Under the pieces are notes generated by a model. The model made no database searches. It worked only from the letters and a program-made list of their open reading frames with translations, and was not told where the DNA came from. The translations under genes and the position numbers were made by a program. This document shows, piece after piece, positions 1 through 8,598 of a DNA stretch of 64,000 nucleotides; positions within the stretch are counted from its first letter, which is position 1, and each line of letters opens with the position of its first letter. The DNA lies in the NCBI GenBank assembly GCA_024696005.1, contig JAILHF010000048.1:30976-94975 (forward strand). Direction: 5' to 3'. Source of the DNA: Lachnospiraceae bacterium. GTDB lineage: Bacteria; Bacillota; Clostridia; Lachnospirales; Lachnospiraceae.

Positions 1-362
1 CCCACCACGGACATCTCCCCTTTCAGGATGTTGATCAGCTGCGGGAGTTCGTCGATCTTGCTCTTTCGCAGGAATTCACCGAAGGGAAACACGCGGCTGT
101 CGTTTGCCGCCGTGATGGAACCGTCCCGGTCCGCTCCCACCCGCATGGTGCGGAACTTGTAGATCGTGATGGGCTTTGCTCCCATCCCCATGCGCTTCGC
201 CTCATAGAATACCGGTCCCGGGCTGGTCAGCAGGATGCCTGCTGCCGCGAACAGAAAAAGCGGGCTCAGAAACAGGAGTGCCAAAAGCGCCAGCACGCGG
301 TCCGCCGCTGCCTTTATCGCTCCGGATACCGGTTTTCCGTAGATCGGAAGCCTTTTCTTCAT
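1..362 (-). CDS. Undecaprenyl-phosphate sugar phosphotransferase (bacterial sugar transferase family), 3' end outside window
   Basis: Only the first ~120 codons lie in the window. A hydrophobic stretch at about residues 20-48 (leucine/alanine-rich, followed by a TSPGP turn) is the membrane anchor of this family. It is followed by the family motifs YKFRTM and KIDELPQL..LKGEMSVVG. Members transfer a sugar phosphate from a nucleotide sugar to undecaprenyl phosphate at the inner face of the membrane, which starts surface glycan synthesis. The start ATG (362-360) overlaps the stop of the deacetylase gene upstream in an ATGA arrangement, so the two are probably translationally coupled. The specific sugar cannot be read from this fragment. 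Confidence 0.85.
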   Translation of the reverse strand, partial: MKKRLPIYGKPVSGAIKAAADRVLALLALLFLSPLFLFAAAGILLTSPGPVFYEAKRMGMGAKPITIYKFRTMRVGADRDGSITAANDSRVFPFGEFLRKSKIDELPQLINILKGEMSVV

Positions 363-1012
363 CGTTCGATCCTCCGTATGGTCATCAGGACTTCCGCCGC
401 ATCCATGCAGCACATGTTCCCCCAGAAATGCGCCTGATGGCGGAGCGAATCGGAGGAACGGGGGTGGGGATACTCCCGGATCTCGCTGTGGTAGCATTCA
501 AAGGCCTCGATCTTTTGTTCCAGCACCGCGGAGATGTCGATCCAGGTATCGGGGACAAAATTCCGGGGATAGCCCCACTCCGTGCTGGAAGCGGTATAGA
601 AACAGTAAAAGTCGCGTATCCATTCGCTGGTGGGCCGAAACGCCACCTCGGCCGCTTCGAACAGGATACGGTGATCCCGGTTGATGTCGCAGCCGGACTG
701 GCAATAGATGATATCGGGTTGAAACTCCTCCGAGATCTCTTCCAGAGGGGTGATCAGCTCCGTCAGCGTATAAGTATCCAGCTTCTGATCCGGAAATTTC
801 AGATGATAGACCTTGCTCACGCCAAGTTTTTCGGCAGCCTCCGAAATGGCCCGGCTCTGTCCCACGTCCTCACCGTAGCGCAGGGATTCGCCCTCGCACA
901 TGATCACGCTCCGGACCTCGTCACCGGCCTGCACGTGCTTTATCACGATCCCGCCGATCCCGAGAAGCTCGTCATCCGGATGTGCCGCCACTACCAATAC
1001 TCTGTGCTTCAT
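359..1012 (-). CDS. PIG-L / LmbE family deacetylase
   Basis: A 217-residue protein with the family's N-terminal metal site AHPDDE (residues 10-15) and a later histidine in NRDHR (H114). In this family these residues bind zinc and hydrolyse N-acetyl groups from sugars such as GlcNAc derivatives. The start was placed at ATG 1012 because a GGAG-type ribosome site lies just upstream; an upstream ATG at 1063 would add 17 unlikely residues. The gene starts 1 base after the formyltransferase stop (TGAGATG) and overlaps the sugar transferase start. The likely role is deacetylating a sugar or glycolipid intermediate, perhaps exposing an amine. The substrate is inferred, not shown. Confidence 0.82.
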   Translation of the reverse strand: MKHRVLVVAAHPDDELLGIGGIVIKHVQAGDEVRSVIMCEGESLRYGEDVGQSRAISEAAEKLGVSKVYHLKFPDQKLDTYTLTELITPLEEISEEFQPDIIYCQSGCDINRDHRILFEAAEVAFRPTSEWIRDFYCFYTASSTEWGYPRNFVPDTWIDISAVLEQKIEAFECYHSEIREYPHPRSSDSLRHQAHFWGNMCCMDAAEVLMTIRRIER

Positions 1013-1013
1013 C

Positions 1014-1970
1014 TCATTCTCCTCCGTCGTAGTCCGTAAAGCATCCCGACAGTCCCAGCTCATAAAGCTCCCTGCCGCTGTAACGTTTTCCCTCCCCGTC
1101 TTCCAGAAGCGTGATGCAGAGGATGCTGTCCTTCGTTGCCACGCACAGACCGCAGCCCCTTTCTCCGAAGCCGTAAGCCATTCCCAGTATCGTTCCCGGC
1201 TCTGCCTCCGATCCGGCCGGCAGCACCATCGCCTCCCACAACAGGTATTTCTTTCCGTTCAGGTAGCTGAACGCTCCGGGATAGGGGATCGTCAGCGCCC
1301 TTATGAAATCATAGATCTGTCTTGCCCCCTGCTGCCAGTTCAGCAGACCGTCCTTCGGCCGGCGCCTCGGCAGTATGGCTTCGTCACTCTTGTTTCTGAT
1401 CGGCAGCACGGGCCTGCGCCCCGCTTCCAGCTTGCGGATCAGAGCGTCGATCATCTCTGCATTGGTTTCCGCCACCCGATCATACAGGGTCTTGCAGGTA
1501 TCGAAGAGACTGATGGGAAAGGCCCGCTGATCTGCGATCTCGCCCGCATCCACCTCGGCGGAAAGCCACATCAAAGTATTGCCTGTCTCTTCCTCTCCCC
1601 GGATCAGCGCCCAGTTGATCGGCGCGCTTCCGCGGTTATGCGGGAGCAGGGCCGCATGAGTCCCCACCGTTCCGATCGTGGGAATGTCCAGAAGCCGCTT
1701 CGGAAGGATCTCACTCCAGCCCAGCACAACCAGAAGCTCCGGCTGCTGCTCCTTCAGGATCTCGTAAGCGCGCTCCCCCTTGATGGTATCCACCGGGTAA
1801 ACGGGTATGCCGAAACGTTCGCATATCCCGCCGTAATCCCTGCTGCCGGCGCTCCTTTTCGCGAACGCCTCGTCATCAAGCGTGATAAAGGCCGTGACAT
1901 ATCCCTTCTCCGCTGTCTGCCGAAAAGCCTCCAGGCCTTCCTCATGATTTCCGATCCAGCTGATCCGCAT
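1014..1970 (-). CDS. Formyltransferase-family protein (Fmt/ArnA-N-like)
   Basis: A 318-residue protein of the 10-formyltetrahydrofolate-dependent formyltransferase fold. It contains the family signature HAALLPHNRGSAPINW (residues 105-120), the conserved TGNTLMW segment and an Asp in DAGEI (D141). In Fmt and ArnA the catalytic triad is Asn-x-His...Asp. Here His105 and Asp141 are present, but the Asn position is Gly103. The start at 1970 (MRISWIGNH) fits the family N terminus and lies inside the 3' end of truA, a 29-base overlap. The neighbours (PIG-L deacetylase, sugar transferase) suggest an amino sugar rather than Met-tRNA as substrate; this is inference. A C-terminal domain follows from about residue 205. 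Confidence 0.75.
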   Translation of the reverse strand: MRISWIGNHEEGLEAFRQTAEKGYVTAFITLDDEAFAKRSAGSRDYGGICERFGIPVYPVDTIKGERAYEILKEQQPELLVVLGWSEILPKRLLDIPTIGTVGTHAALLPHNRGSAPINWALIRGEEETGNTLMWLSAEVDAGEIADQRAFPISLFDTCKTLYDRVAETNAEMIDALIRKLEAGRRPVLPIRNKSDEAILPRRRPKDGLLNWQQGARQIYDFIRALTIPYPGAFSYLNGKKYLLWEAMVLPAGSEAEPGTILGMAYGFGERGCGLCVATKDSILCITLLEDGEGKRYSGRELYELGLSGCFTDYDGGE

Positions 1971-2736
1971 GATGCTCCTCCCATTTTCCGAAACGATATT
2001 CCAGCAGGCAGAGCCCTTCGGGCGGGGCCGTCGGTCCCGCTGCCCCGCGGTCTTTTGCCTCAAGTATCCCCTGCATCGCGGAAGCTTCGAGCCGTCCCGC
2101 CCCCACTTCCATCAAAGTGCCCGCTATGATGCGGACCATGTTGTACAAAAAGCCGTTTCCCGAAACGCGGATCCGGATCTCGTCATCCTCACGGCTTACC
2201 CTGATGTCGTGGATCGTCCTCACACGGGTCGTGCTCTGCGCGTGAACGCTGCAGAAGCTCGTAAAATCATGCTCTCCCGTAAGAACACGGGCCGCCTCCG
2301 CCATCCGCTCCGCGTCCAGCTTCTGATGATACCAGGTCGTCACGTGCCGCCGCAGCGGATCCTGCAGCGGACTGTTCAGGATGCGGTACTCATAGGTCTT
2401 TACGCTGTCGCAATGCCTTGGATGAAAATCCTCCCCGACCTCACAGCCCGAAGTCACGCGTATGTCAGCGGGCAGTCTGCGGTTTAAGGCAAACGGCAGC
2501 TTTTCTGCCGGAATGCGCACCGGTGAACCGGTGGAGAAAAGCGCCACATTATCCTTCGCGTGCACGCCGGCATCCGTGCGGCTCCCGCCATCCACCGTGA
2601 TCTCTTCTCCGAAAAGATCCGACAAAGCCCTGTTCAGTTCTTCTTCCACGGTGATGCCGTTGTCCTGCAGCTGCCAGCCGTGATAGGCGCTGCCGTCATA
2701 GGCCACCCGTATCAGGATATGTCTGACCGTCATCAA
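1942..2736 (-). CDS. truA: tRNA pseudouridine(38-40) synthase TruA
   Basis: A 264-residue protein, normal for TruA, which converts uridines 38-40 of the anticodon arm to pseudouridine. It begins with the family's RVAYDGSAYHGWQLQ segment and carries the catalytic motif GGSRTDAGVHA with Asp55. The C-terminal half has FTSFCS and GNGFLYNMVRIIAGTL, typical of the second domain. Two adjacent ATG codons (2736 and 2733) overlap the ecfT stop (ATGATGA). There is no strong ribosome site, so it probably depends on coupling to ecfT. The order ecfA-ecfT-truA after rplQ is conserved in Firmicutes, where rplM-rpsI usually follow; here a glycan-type gene follows instead. Confidence 0.95.
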   Translation of the reverse strand: MMTVRHILIRVAYDGSAYHGWQLQDNGITVEEELNRALSDLFGEEITVDGGSRTDAGVHAKDNVALFSTGSPVRIPAEKLPFALNRRLPADIRVTSGCEVGEDFHPRHCDSVKTYEYRILNSPLQDPLRRHVTTWYHQKLDAERMAEAARVLTGEHDFTSFCSVHAQSTTRVRTIHDIRVSREDDEIRIRVSGNGFLYNMVRIIAGTLMEVGAGRLEASAMQGILEAKDRGAAGPTAPPEGLCLLEYRFGKWEEHHADQLDRKS

Positions 2737-3611
2737 TATGTCTCACTCATCGATACCGAAAGCCCCTTCGCGGTTTCCAGCATCTCCTTCACCCAGGGAT
2801 CGGCGATCCCGGGCAGCCATTTTCCCGAAACGATCACTGCCGCAAAGTACAAAAGAAGCAGCACATAAGCCGCCAGATCCCGCCCCTTGTAGCGCAGGGG
2901 ACGGTATTGCGTTCTTCCCTTTCCGCCGTGATAGCAGCGTGCCTCCATGGCCATGGCCAGATCATTGGCCCTGCGGAAAGCCGAAACAAAGAGCGGCACC
3001 AGAACCGGCACCATGCTTTTTGCCCTGCGAAGCAGATTCCCGCTTTCAAAATCCGCGCCGCGCGCAAGCTGCGCCTTCATGATGCGGTCCGTCTCCTCCA
3101 GAAGGATCGGGATAAAGCGCAGCGCGATGCTCATCATCATGGCGATCTCGTGTACCGGCACGAAAAAGAGCTTCAGCGGCTTCATCAGATGTTCCATGCC
3201 CGCCGTGAGCCTGGTGGGCGTCGTCGTCAGCGTCATCAGGTTCGAGCCCAAGATCAGCAGGATCAGGCGTGTTCCCATCGAGATGGCCTGCAGCAGTCCC
3301 TCCCGGGTGATCTGAATTTTCCAGAAGCTGACCAGCACGGTCCCCTTCGTAAAGAACAGATTCATCGCCGCCGTAAAAAGCAGCAGAAAGATCACCGGCT
3401 TCAGGCCCTTGAGCATGTGACGTAGCGGAACTTTGGAAAGCACGATGCATGTGCCCAGGAAAAGGGCCGCGACCACGAATACATAGCTGTTGGTGAACAG
3501 AAAAAGCGAGATCAGATAGACCAGTGTCCCCAAAAGCTTGGTCCGCGGATCCAGCCTGTGCATAACGGAATCCCCCGGATAGTATTGTCCCAGAGTGATG
3601 TCGCGGATCAT
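2733..3611 (-). CDS. ecfT: Energy-coupling factor transporter transmembrane protein EcfT
   Basis: A 292-residue integral membrane protein starting IRDITLGQYYPGDSVMHRLDP, the EcfT N terminus. It has several hydrophobic helices in residues 25-165 and the two cytoplasmic coupling motifs ALA-Arg-Gly (183-185) and Ala-Arg-Cys (224-226), which dock on the ATPases. A last helix lies near residues 245-265. EcfT couples ATP hydrolysis by EcfA to vitamin uptake through exchangeable S components; none of those is encoded in the window. The start overlaps the ecfA stop (ATGA at 3611-3608). Confidence 0.93.
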   Translation of the reverse strand: MIRDITLGQYYPGDSVMHRLDPRTKLLGTLVYLISLFLFTNSYVFVVAALFLGTCIVLSKVPLRHMLKGLKPVIFLLLFTAAMNLFFTKGTVLVSFWKIQITREGLLQAISMGTRLILLILGSNLMTLTTTPTRLTAGMEHLMKPLKLFFVPVHEIAMMMSIALRFIPILLEETDRIMKAQLARGADFESGNLLRRAKSMVPVLVPLFVSAFRRANDLAMAMEARCYHGGKGRTQYRPLRYKGRDLAAYVLLLLYFAAVIVSGKWLPGIADPWVKEMLETAKGLSVSMSETY

Positions 3612-5389
3612 TGATACGCCTCCCGTATACTCCTTGCTGCCTCATCAAGCGTGATCGGCGTCGTATCCACCGGGATTCCGGCTGCCGCCAGATCCCGCAG
3701 CACATAGCACACCTCGGGCGCCGCCAAGCCCATCTCCTCCAGCTCCTTGGCATGGGAGAACACTTCCTGCGGAACGTCATCGTAGACCAGTCTGCCCCGG
3801 TCCATCACCAGGATGCGGTCTGCCATTTCCGCGACATCATCCATGGAATGGCTTACCAGAAGGATCGTGATCCCTTCCTTTTCTTTCAGTTCCCGTATCA
3901 TGGAAAGCAATTCGCTGCGTCCGGCCGGATCCAGGCCGGCTGTGGGTTCATCCAGCACAAGGATCTCGGGCTTCATCGCCAGAACGGAAGCGATCGCCAC
4001 GCGCCGCTTCTGTCCGCCCGACAGATCAAAGGGGGACTGGTCAAAGCACTCGTCCGGCAGCCCCACGCGCTTGATTGCCGCATAAGCCGAGAGCTCCGCC
4101 GCCTTGCGGTCCATCCCCATGTTTTTCGGTCCGTAGGTCACTTCGGAAAAAACCGTTTCCTCAAAAAGCTGGTGCTCCGGATATTGAAAGACCAGCCCTA
4201 CTTTTCCCCGCAGCGCCTTTCTGTCATAGTCCTTTTCAAAAACGTCGCTGCCCTCAAAATAGATGGTGCCGCTCTCGGGCTTCAAAAGCGCGTTCAGATG
4301 CTGCACCAGCGTGGATTTGCCGCTCCCGGTATGTCCGATCAGTCCCACCATCTCCCCGGGACGCAGTACAAAGCTCAGATCGTCCAGGGCCCGCTTCTCC
4401 TGCGGGGTTCCCTTGTTGTAGACATAGACCAGATGATCCGCGATCAGCCGGCAGTTCTTCGGATCCACGGCTTCGCTCTCCGCTCTCTGCGTCCTGCCTT
4501 CTCCGGCGGCTCCGCTTTTTTTCTTTTTGGTGAGCTCCTTGTCCTTCAGGGCCTTCAGCAGCTCTTCGCGGCTCAGTATCCCATCCGGCAGTTTAAGCCC
4601 CGCTTTTTTGAGCTTCCAGGCCAGTGCACTGACCTGCGGAACCGTAAGACGCAGCGCCTCCAGTTCCTCCACGCGGGAAAAGATCTCCCTGGGCGTTCCG
4701 CTCATGCATACCTTTCCCTTGTCCATCACGAAAACGCGGTCCGCGTGGATCACTTCTTCCATGTAGTGCGTGATCAGGATGATCGTGATGTTCTCCACTT
4801 CGTTCAGGGCACGGGCCGCGCGGATCACCTCATAACGCCCCCTGGGGTCCAGCATGGCCGTCGGCTCATCCAGAACGATGCATTTCGGATGCATCGCGAT
4901 GACCGATGCGATCGATACCCGCTGCTTCTGGCCTCCCGAGAGCTTGTTCGGGGAAGCGTTGCGGTAATCCCACATGTCCACGGCTTTCAGGCTCTCTTCC
5001 ACTCTTTCGGCGATCTCCTTTGTGGGGATCCCCATGTTTTCCGGGCCGAAAGCAACATCCTCATCCACCACCTGGCCGATGATCTGGTTGTCCGGATTCT
5101 GGAATACCATCCCGGCTGCCTGCCGTATCGCAAGAAGCTTCCCGCTGTCCTTCGTATTCATGCCGTCGACCTGCACTTCGCCTTCGGCGGGAAACAGGAT
5201 CGCGTTGATATGCTTTGCGAGCGTGGATTTTCCGGAACCGTTGTGGCCGAGTATCGCTATGAATTCCCCCGGCTCCACATCAAGAGAGACACCATCCACT
5301 GCCGTGGTGATGCCCTCCACATTGTTTTCCTCATCTCTGCGGATGTATTCATATTTCAGATCGCGGATCTTTAAAAAAGGCTTTTTCAT
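3608..5389 (-). CDS. Fused energy-coupling factor ATPase (EcfA1-EcfA2 in one chain)
   Basis: A single 593-residue chain holding two complete ABC ATPase domains. Domain 1 has Walker A GHNGSGKS (48-55), Q-loop FQNPDNQ (96-102), signature LSGGQKQ (150-156), Walker B IVLDEP (172-177) and switch His207. Domain 2 has Walker A GHTGSGKS (352-359), Q-loop near 401-407, signature LSGGQKR (456-462) and Walker B with D480-E481. A lysine-rich linker of about 30 residues (285-315) joins them. Firmicutes usually carry ecfA1 and ecfA2 as separate adjacent genes; the frame here is continuous with no stop between. Energises the EcfT/S-component vitamin importers. The ATG overlaps the stop of the upstream anchored-protein gene (ATGA). 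Confidence 0.92.
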   Translation of the reverse strand: MKKPFLKIRDLKYEYIRRDEENNVEGITTAVDGVSLDVEPGEFIAILGHNGSGKSTLAKHINAILFPAEGEVQVDGMNTKDSGKLLAIRQAAGMVFQNPDNQIIGQVVDEDVAFGPENMGIPTKEIAERVEESLKAVDMWDYRNASPNKLSGGQKQRVSIASVIAMHPKCIVLDEPTAMLDPRGRYEVIRAARALNEVENITIILITHYMEEVIHADRVFVMDKGKVCMSGTPREIFSRVEELEALRLTVPQVSALAWKLKKAGLKLPDGILSREELLKALKDKELTKKKKSGAAGEGRTQRAESEAVDPKNCRLIADHLVYVYNKGTPQEKRALDDLSFVLRPGEMVGLIGHTGSGKSTLVQHLNALLKPESGTIYFEGSDVFEKDYDRKALRGKVGLVFQYPEHQLFEETVFSEVTYGPKNMGMDRKAAELSAYAAIKRVGLPDECFDQSPFDLSGGQKRRVAIASVLAMKPEILVLDEPTAGLDPAGRSELLSMIRELKEKEGITILLVSHSMDDVAEMADRILVMDRGRLVYDDVPQEVFSHAKELEEMGLAAPEVCYVLRDLAAAGIPVDTTPITLDEAARSIREAYQ

Positions 5390-7326
5390 CTTCTCCGGAT
5401 CGGTATCGTAGATACCAGTTCGATGCAGCCCGCGGCAAACAAAACGATCACCAGAAGCATGCGGGGCACATCTGCATTTCCGGTCTTGGGCATGTCTTTT
5501 CCGTAATTAACCGGCGCATTCGAGGCACTCCCGCTGCCCCCCTTGCCGTTTCCCGATCCTCCGGGTCCGGCTCCGTAGGTCACGACGGCATAGCCGCCCT
5601 GGGGCGTAACAACGTCCCCCCTGCCGGGTCCTCCGGGTGCTCCTCCCGGATTGCTCGGTCCGGGGATCATCGTGGGGCTGGGCCCTTCCGTGACAGTGGC
5701 TCCTGTCCCCGTTGTAGGCGTCAGCTCCGTTCCGCCGCCGGGCGTGACGGTAGCCGTTGCCGCTGCCGTAACAGCCGGCGTGGGCGTGGCCGTAGGCGCC
5801 TGGATGGGCGTCGCCGTGGCTGCCGGTGTAGGCGTATCGGTCGGGATGGGCGTCGCCGTCACCACCGAGGTGGTGGGGGTGGGCGTCGCATCTTCCGCGT
5901 CAGCCGTATAGATCAGTGCATATTCGTGATCAGAAAAATAATCCGTCGAAAAACGCACGCAACGTATCCCGCCTTCCGTCACGATCTCGGGAAGGAAATA
6001 GTCGGGTTCGTTTTCCGCAGTGCTGCCGAGGACACGGATCGTGCCCTTGTCGGGATCCATTTCTGCCGGCAGGGGGAGCGTGACCGTGAGCAGACCGAAA
6101 TCATTCACATCCTGCTCATTCTCATCCACGAGATGCATGCGGAAGGGCCAATAACTCATCCGGTCAAGCATGACAAAACGCCTGCGGATGACAACACCGT
6201 CGGAATCCCGGATGATGAGTTTCCGATAGCCGCTCCCATCCGTGATCGAGGCGCGGATCGAAACGGTGTTGCGCTTGTCTTCCCTGCGGTCGTCAATGTT
6301 CACGGCCGGCGGGGTGACATTTCCCTCTTCGGGGATATAGACCATGCCGTATTGATAATCCGAAAAATAATCCGTGCTGAAGCGCACGCAGTTATAACCG
6401 CCGCGTGTCACATAATCCGTATCAAAGCTGTGAAGCGTGCCGTTTCGTCTGATCCCGACCATGCGCACGCGTCCCTTGCTCAGATCCATGTCGGCTGCGA
6501 CCGGCAGTGTGATCGTGACCTTCTTGAAATCCGTCACGTCCTTCATCGAGGAGTCCACCAGACGCAGATACCAGGGCTTAAGGATCATCCCCTTTCGGAG
6601 CACGAGGATCTTCTTCACGGAAATGCCGTCCGAATCCCGGATGATCAGAATGCGCGTCCCGCTGCTTCCGTCGGATATCGTTGCTCCGATCCCGGAGCTG
6701 TCACGCCGATCTTCGCGCTCATCATCGATCTGAACGGTCCTTTCCCGCTCGTCTTCCTCACCGCCGGTGGGAGTGGGAGACAGCTCATCGGCGTTTTTGA
6801 CACAGAATGCAAAAGCCGTATCACGCAGACTGGCCACCTTGAAGCTGACAAGCGTGACTCCGCCGGTCATCCGCTTCGTGATGTTCATCTCCTGCGAGGC
6901 AAGCACCTTTCCTTCTCCGTCCGTATCGGTCGCGCGCAAAAGACGGAATCCCTCCGACCAGGCATCCATGTAGGAAGGAACCGGGAATGTGATCACGGCG
7001 CTCTGGTAGCCGTCCGCATACCAGTCACCGATAAACAGGCTGAGGATAAAGGGATAGGCCTGATCTTCCTCGCCCCAGCCTTCGACCGCCCAGTCGCTGC
7101 GCTGTCCGTCGTAAACACTGAGGTAAAGGTTTCCGCTCACGCTGATGTCTCCGCTTATCTCACATTCGATCAAAGCCGAATTCTGCGGATCGCTGCGCCG
7201 GTCATCCAGCCCCACATCACGCTGCGCCCGTCCGAACATCGGAAGGATCGCGATCAGCAGCGCCAGAAGGATCGTGGAGATCCCCAGTACCCTTCTCAAT
7301 ACGATTGTCTTCTTTCCCATCGTCAT
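5386..7326 (-). CDS. Cell-wall anchored repeat protein, predicted sortase substrate (MPKTG)
   Basis: A 646-residue surface protein with an N-terminal signal segment (about residues 8-32) and a C-terminal sorting signal: MPKTG at 612-616, a hydrophobic stretch and an RRR tail. Two tandem ~125-residue repeats begin near IDDEREDRRD and IDDRREDKRN. Each contains LIIRDSDG, a TLP..A.MD..KG segment and ends VRFSTDYFSD..Y. A less similar copy lies before them. A Thr/Pro-rich stalk (ATPTPT type) and a Gly-rich segment lead to the anchor. The start at 7326 is chosen because AGG sits about 10 bases upstream and the signal peptide begins there. The gene begins 7 bases after the sortase stop, so the two are almost certainly enzyme and substrate. 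Ligand unknown. Confidence 0.85.
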   Translation of the reverse strand: MTMGKKTIVLRRVLGISTILLALLIAILPMFGRAQRDVGLDDRRSDPQNSALIECEISGDISVSGNLYLSVYDGQRSDWAVEGWGEEDQAYPFILSLFIGDWYADGYQSAVITFPVPSYMDAWSEGFRLLRATDTDGEGKVLASQEMNITKRMTGGVTLVSFKVASLRDTAFAFCVKNADELSPTPTGGEEDERERTVQIDDEREDRRDSSGIGATISDGSSGTRILIIRDSDGISVKKILVLRKGMILKPWYLRLVDSSMKDVTDFKKVTITLPVAADMDLSKGRVRMVGIRRNGTLHSFDTDYVTRGGYNCVRFSTDYFSDYQYGMVYIPEEGNVTPPAVNIDDRREDKRNTVSIRASITDGSGYRKLIIRDSDGVVIRRRFVMLDRMSYWPFRMHLVDENEQDVNDFGLLTVTLPLPAEMDPDKGTIRVLGSTAENEPDYFLPEIVTEGGIRCVRFSTDYFSDHEYALIYTADAEDATPTPTTSVVTATPIPTDTPTPAATATPIQAPTATPTPAVTAAATATVTPGGGTELTPTTGTGATVTEGPSPTMIPGPSNPGGAPGGPGRGDVVTPQGGYAVVTYGAGPGGSGNGKGGSGSASNAPVNYGKDMPKTGNADVPRMLLVIVLFAAGCIELVSTIPIRRR

Positions 7327-7333
7327 CTCATTC

Positions 7334-8467
7334 TTACCTGTTCCGCTCCCGGGCCACAACAACCAGTCTGCCGTTTTCCTGCGAATACTCACAGGTCGAC
7401 AGCGTCAGCAGGCGGTCGCCCCACTGCGGCCGTATGCCGGTATCGTACAATGCGTCAAGCTCCGCATTCTTCACATAGCTTTCAAATTCCATCTCGTTCT
7501 CGATCCGGATATAATCATAAAATGCAAACGCATCATTCTTTTCATCATACACCTTTGCTTTGAAAACCGCAAATATTTCGTACGTTCTTTCCTCATAAAG
7601 GGTGCTGAAGCTGATCCGGGGGTGTTCCCTGCAGTATATGGGATCCTCATACTCCTTCAGGCTTCCGAACATGGCACCCGAACGCATGTGATGGCCGTGG
7701 ATCAGGGCGTTGACCGCTTCCGCGTCCGGATCACAGCGCTTATCCAGTACCAGCAGACCGTTCACATCGGCTTTCCCGTCAAAATCATGAGAAAGATAGA
7801 AATCATTGTCGTTTTCGCGGTACATCACCGGATAATCGATCCCGGTCCCTTCGATATACAACCAGCCGCACAGCTCCGGGTTGCGCTCATGCAGTTCCCG
7901 GAAGCGGGGCAGGATCTCCCTGACGCCGGCTGCTTCCTGCGTTCCGCTCTCTGTCGTTTGCGGCTCCGACGCGTCCGTATTTCCCGATTCATCCGGACTC
8001 ACATGGCCGGCCTCTTCCGTAGGGGCAGTCTCCCGCTCCTTCTGCACGGCCGCTCCGCCGGCAGCCTGTCTGAGCTCTGCCATGGAATCTTCGCTCTGCT
8101 TCCCGCGAACGATCCAGAGCACGCCGATCACCAGAGCAAGCCCCAGCAAAAGATAAAGCGAGGTCAATGCCAGATGGCGGACCTTCCATCTGCCGTCCTT
8201 TATGACCTCCGGCTTGCGTTCCGGCTCCGGTTCCTCTTCTTCGAAGCTTTCGGTAAAGCTCTCCGCATCCAGCTCCTTCAGGAAGTCCTCACCGATCACG
8301 GTCTCAAAACGGATCCGTTCACGCCGGATCTGCATCTTCTTGTTCCGCGCGATCTGCACCTTGCTCCGGCCTTCTTCCTTCAGGCCCCGGATCTTTTCCA
8401 GGTCACGCTTCCCGGCCATGAAGTCCTCTATGGTATCAAATTCGTATTTTCCGAGCTCGTAAGACAT
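7334..8467 (-). CDS. Class B sortase with long cytoplasmic N-terminal extension
   Basis: A 377-residue protein. The C-terminal domain has the class B layout: CGWLYIEGTGIDYPVM, HGHHMRSGAMF with catalytic His259, TLSTC with nucleophile Cys359, and Arg367. One membrane helix lies at about 99-121. The ~97 residues before it are charged, with an acidic patch (EEEEPEPE), much longer than the usual short tail. A Ser/Thr/Glu-rich linker joins helix and catalytic domain. Clostridial class B sortases are known to accept (S/P)PxTG-type signals, which fits the MPKTG of the next gene. No promoter was found between the rplQ terminator and this gene. The start is the first ATG; its ribosome site is weak. 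Confidence 0.92.
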   Translation of the reverse strand: MSYELGKYEFDTIEDFMAGKRDLEKIRGLKEEGRSKVQIARNKKMQIRRERIRFETVIGEDFLKELDAESFTESFEEEEPEPERKPEVIKDGRWKVRHLALTSLYLLLGLALVIGVLWIVRGKQSEDSMAELRQAAGGAAVQKERETAPTEEAGHVSPDESGNTDASEPQTTESGTQEAAGVREILPRFRELHERNPELCGWLYIEGTGIDYPVMYRENDNDFYLSHDFDGKADVNGLLVLDKRCDPDAEAVNALIHGHHMRSGAMFGSLKEYEDPIYCREHPRISFSTLYEERTYEIFAVFKAKVYDEKNDAFAFYDYIRIENEMEFESYVKNAELDALYDTGIRPQWGDRLLTLSTCEYSQENGRLVVVARERNR

Positions 8468-8550
8468 TCCCGTATCAAAAACTCTCCCGTTACCGTCCGG
8501 CCCGCCGGGCGCACGCTCCTGCCGGCCCGGATCCCCGGCCCGCCGCCACG

Positions 8551-8580
8551 AAAAAGGGCAACCTTTCGGTTGCCCCTTTT
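8551..8580 (-). terminator. Intrinsic terminator after rplQ
   Basis: Read on the minus strand, a GGGCAACC / GGTTGCCC stem with a GAAA tetraloop is preceded by A residues and followed by a T run (TTTTT). It lies 19 bases past the rplQ stop and closes the ribosomal superoperon. The sortase gene starts about 85 bases further on. Confidence 0.85.
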
Positions 8581-8598
8581 GACTGTGATCAGACTTTC

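Noticed and set aside
3611..5374. Long open frame antisense to the fused EcfA gene
   Set aside because: Composition is that of a GC-rich shadow; the minus strand has complete ABC motifs.
8490..8550. GC-rich GGCC-type partial palindrome before the sortase gene
   Set aside because: Pairing is broken by mismatches and no promoter or known element accompanies it.
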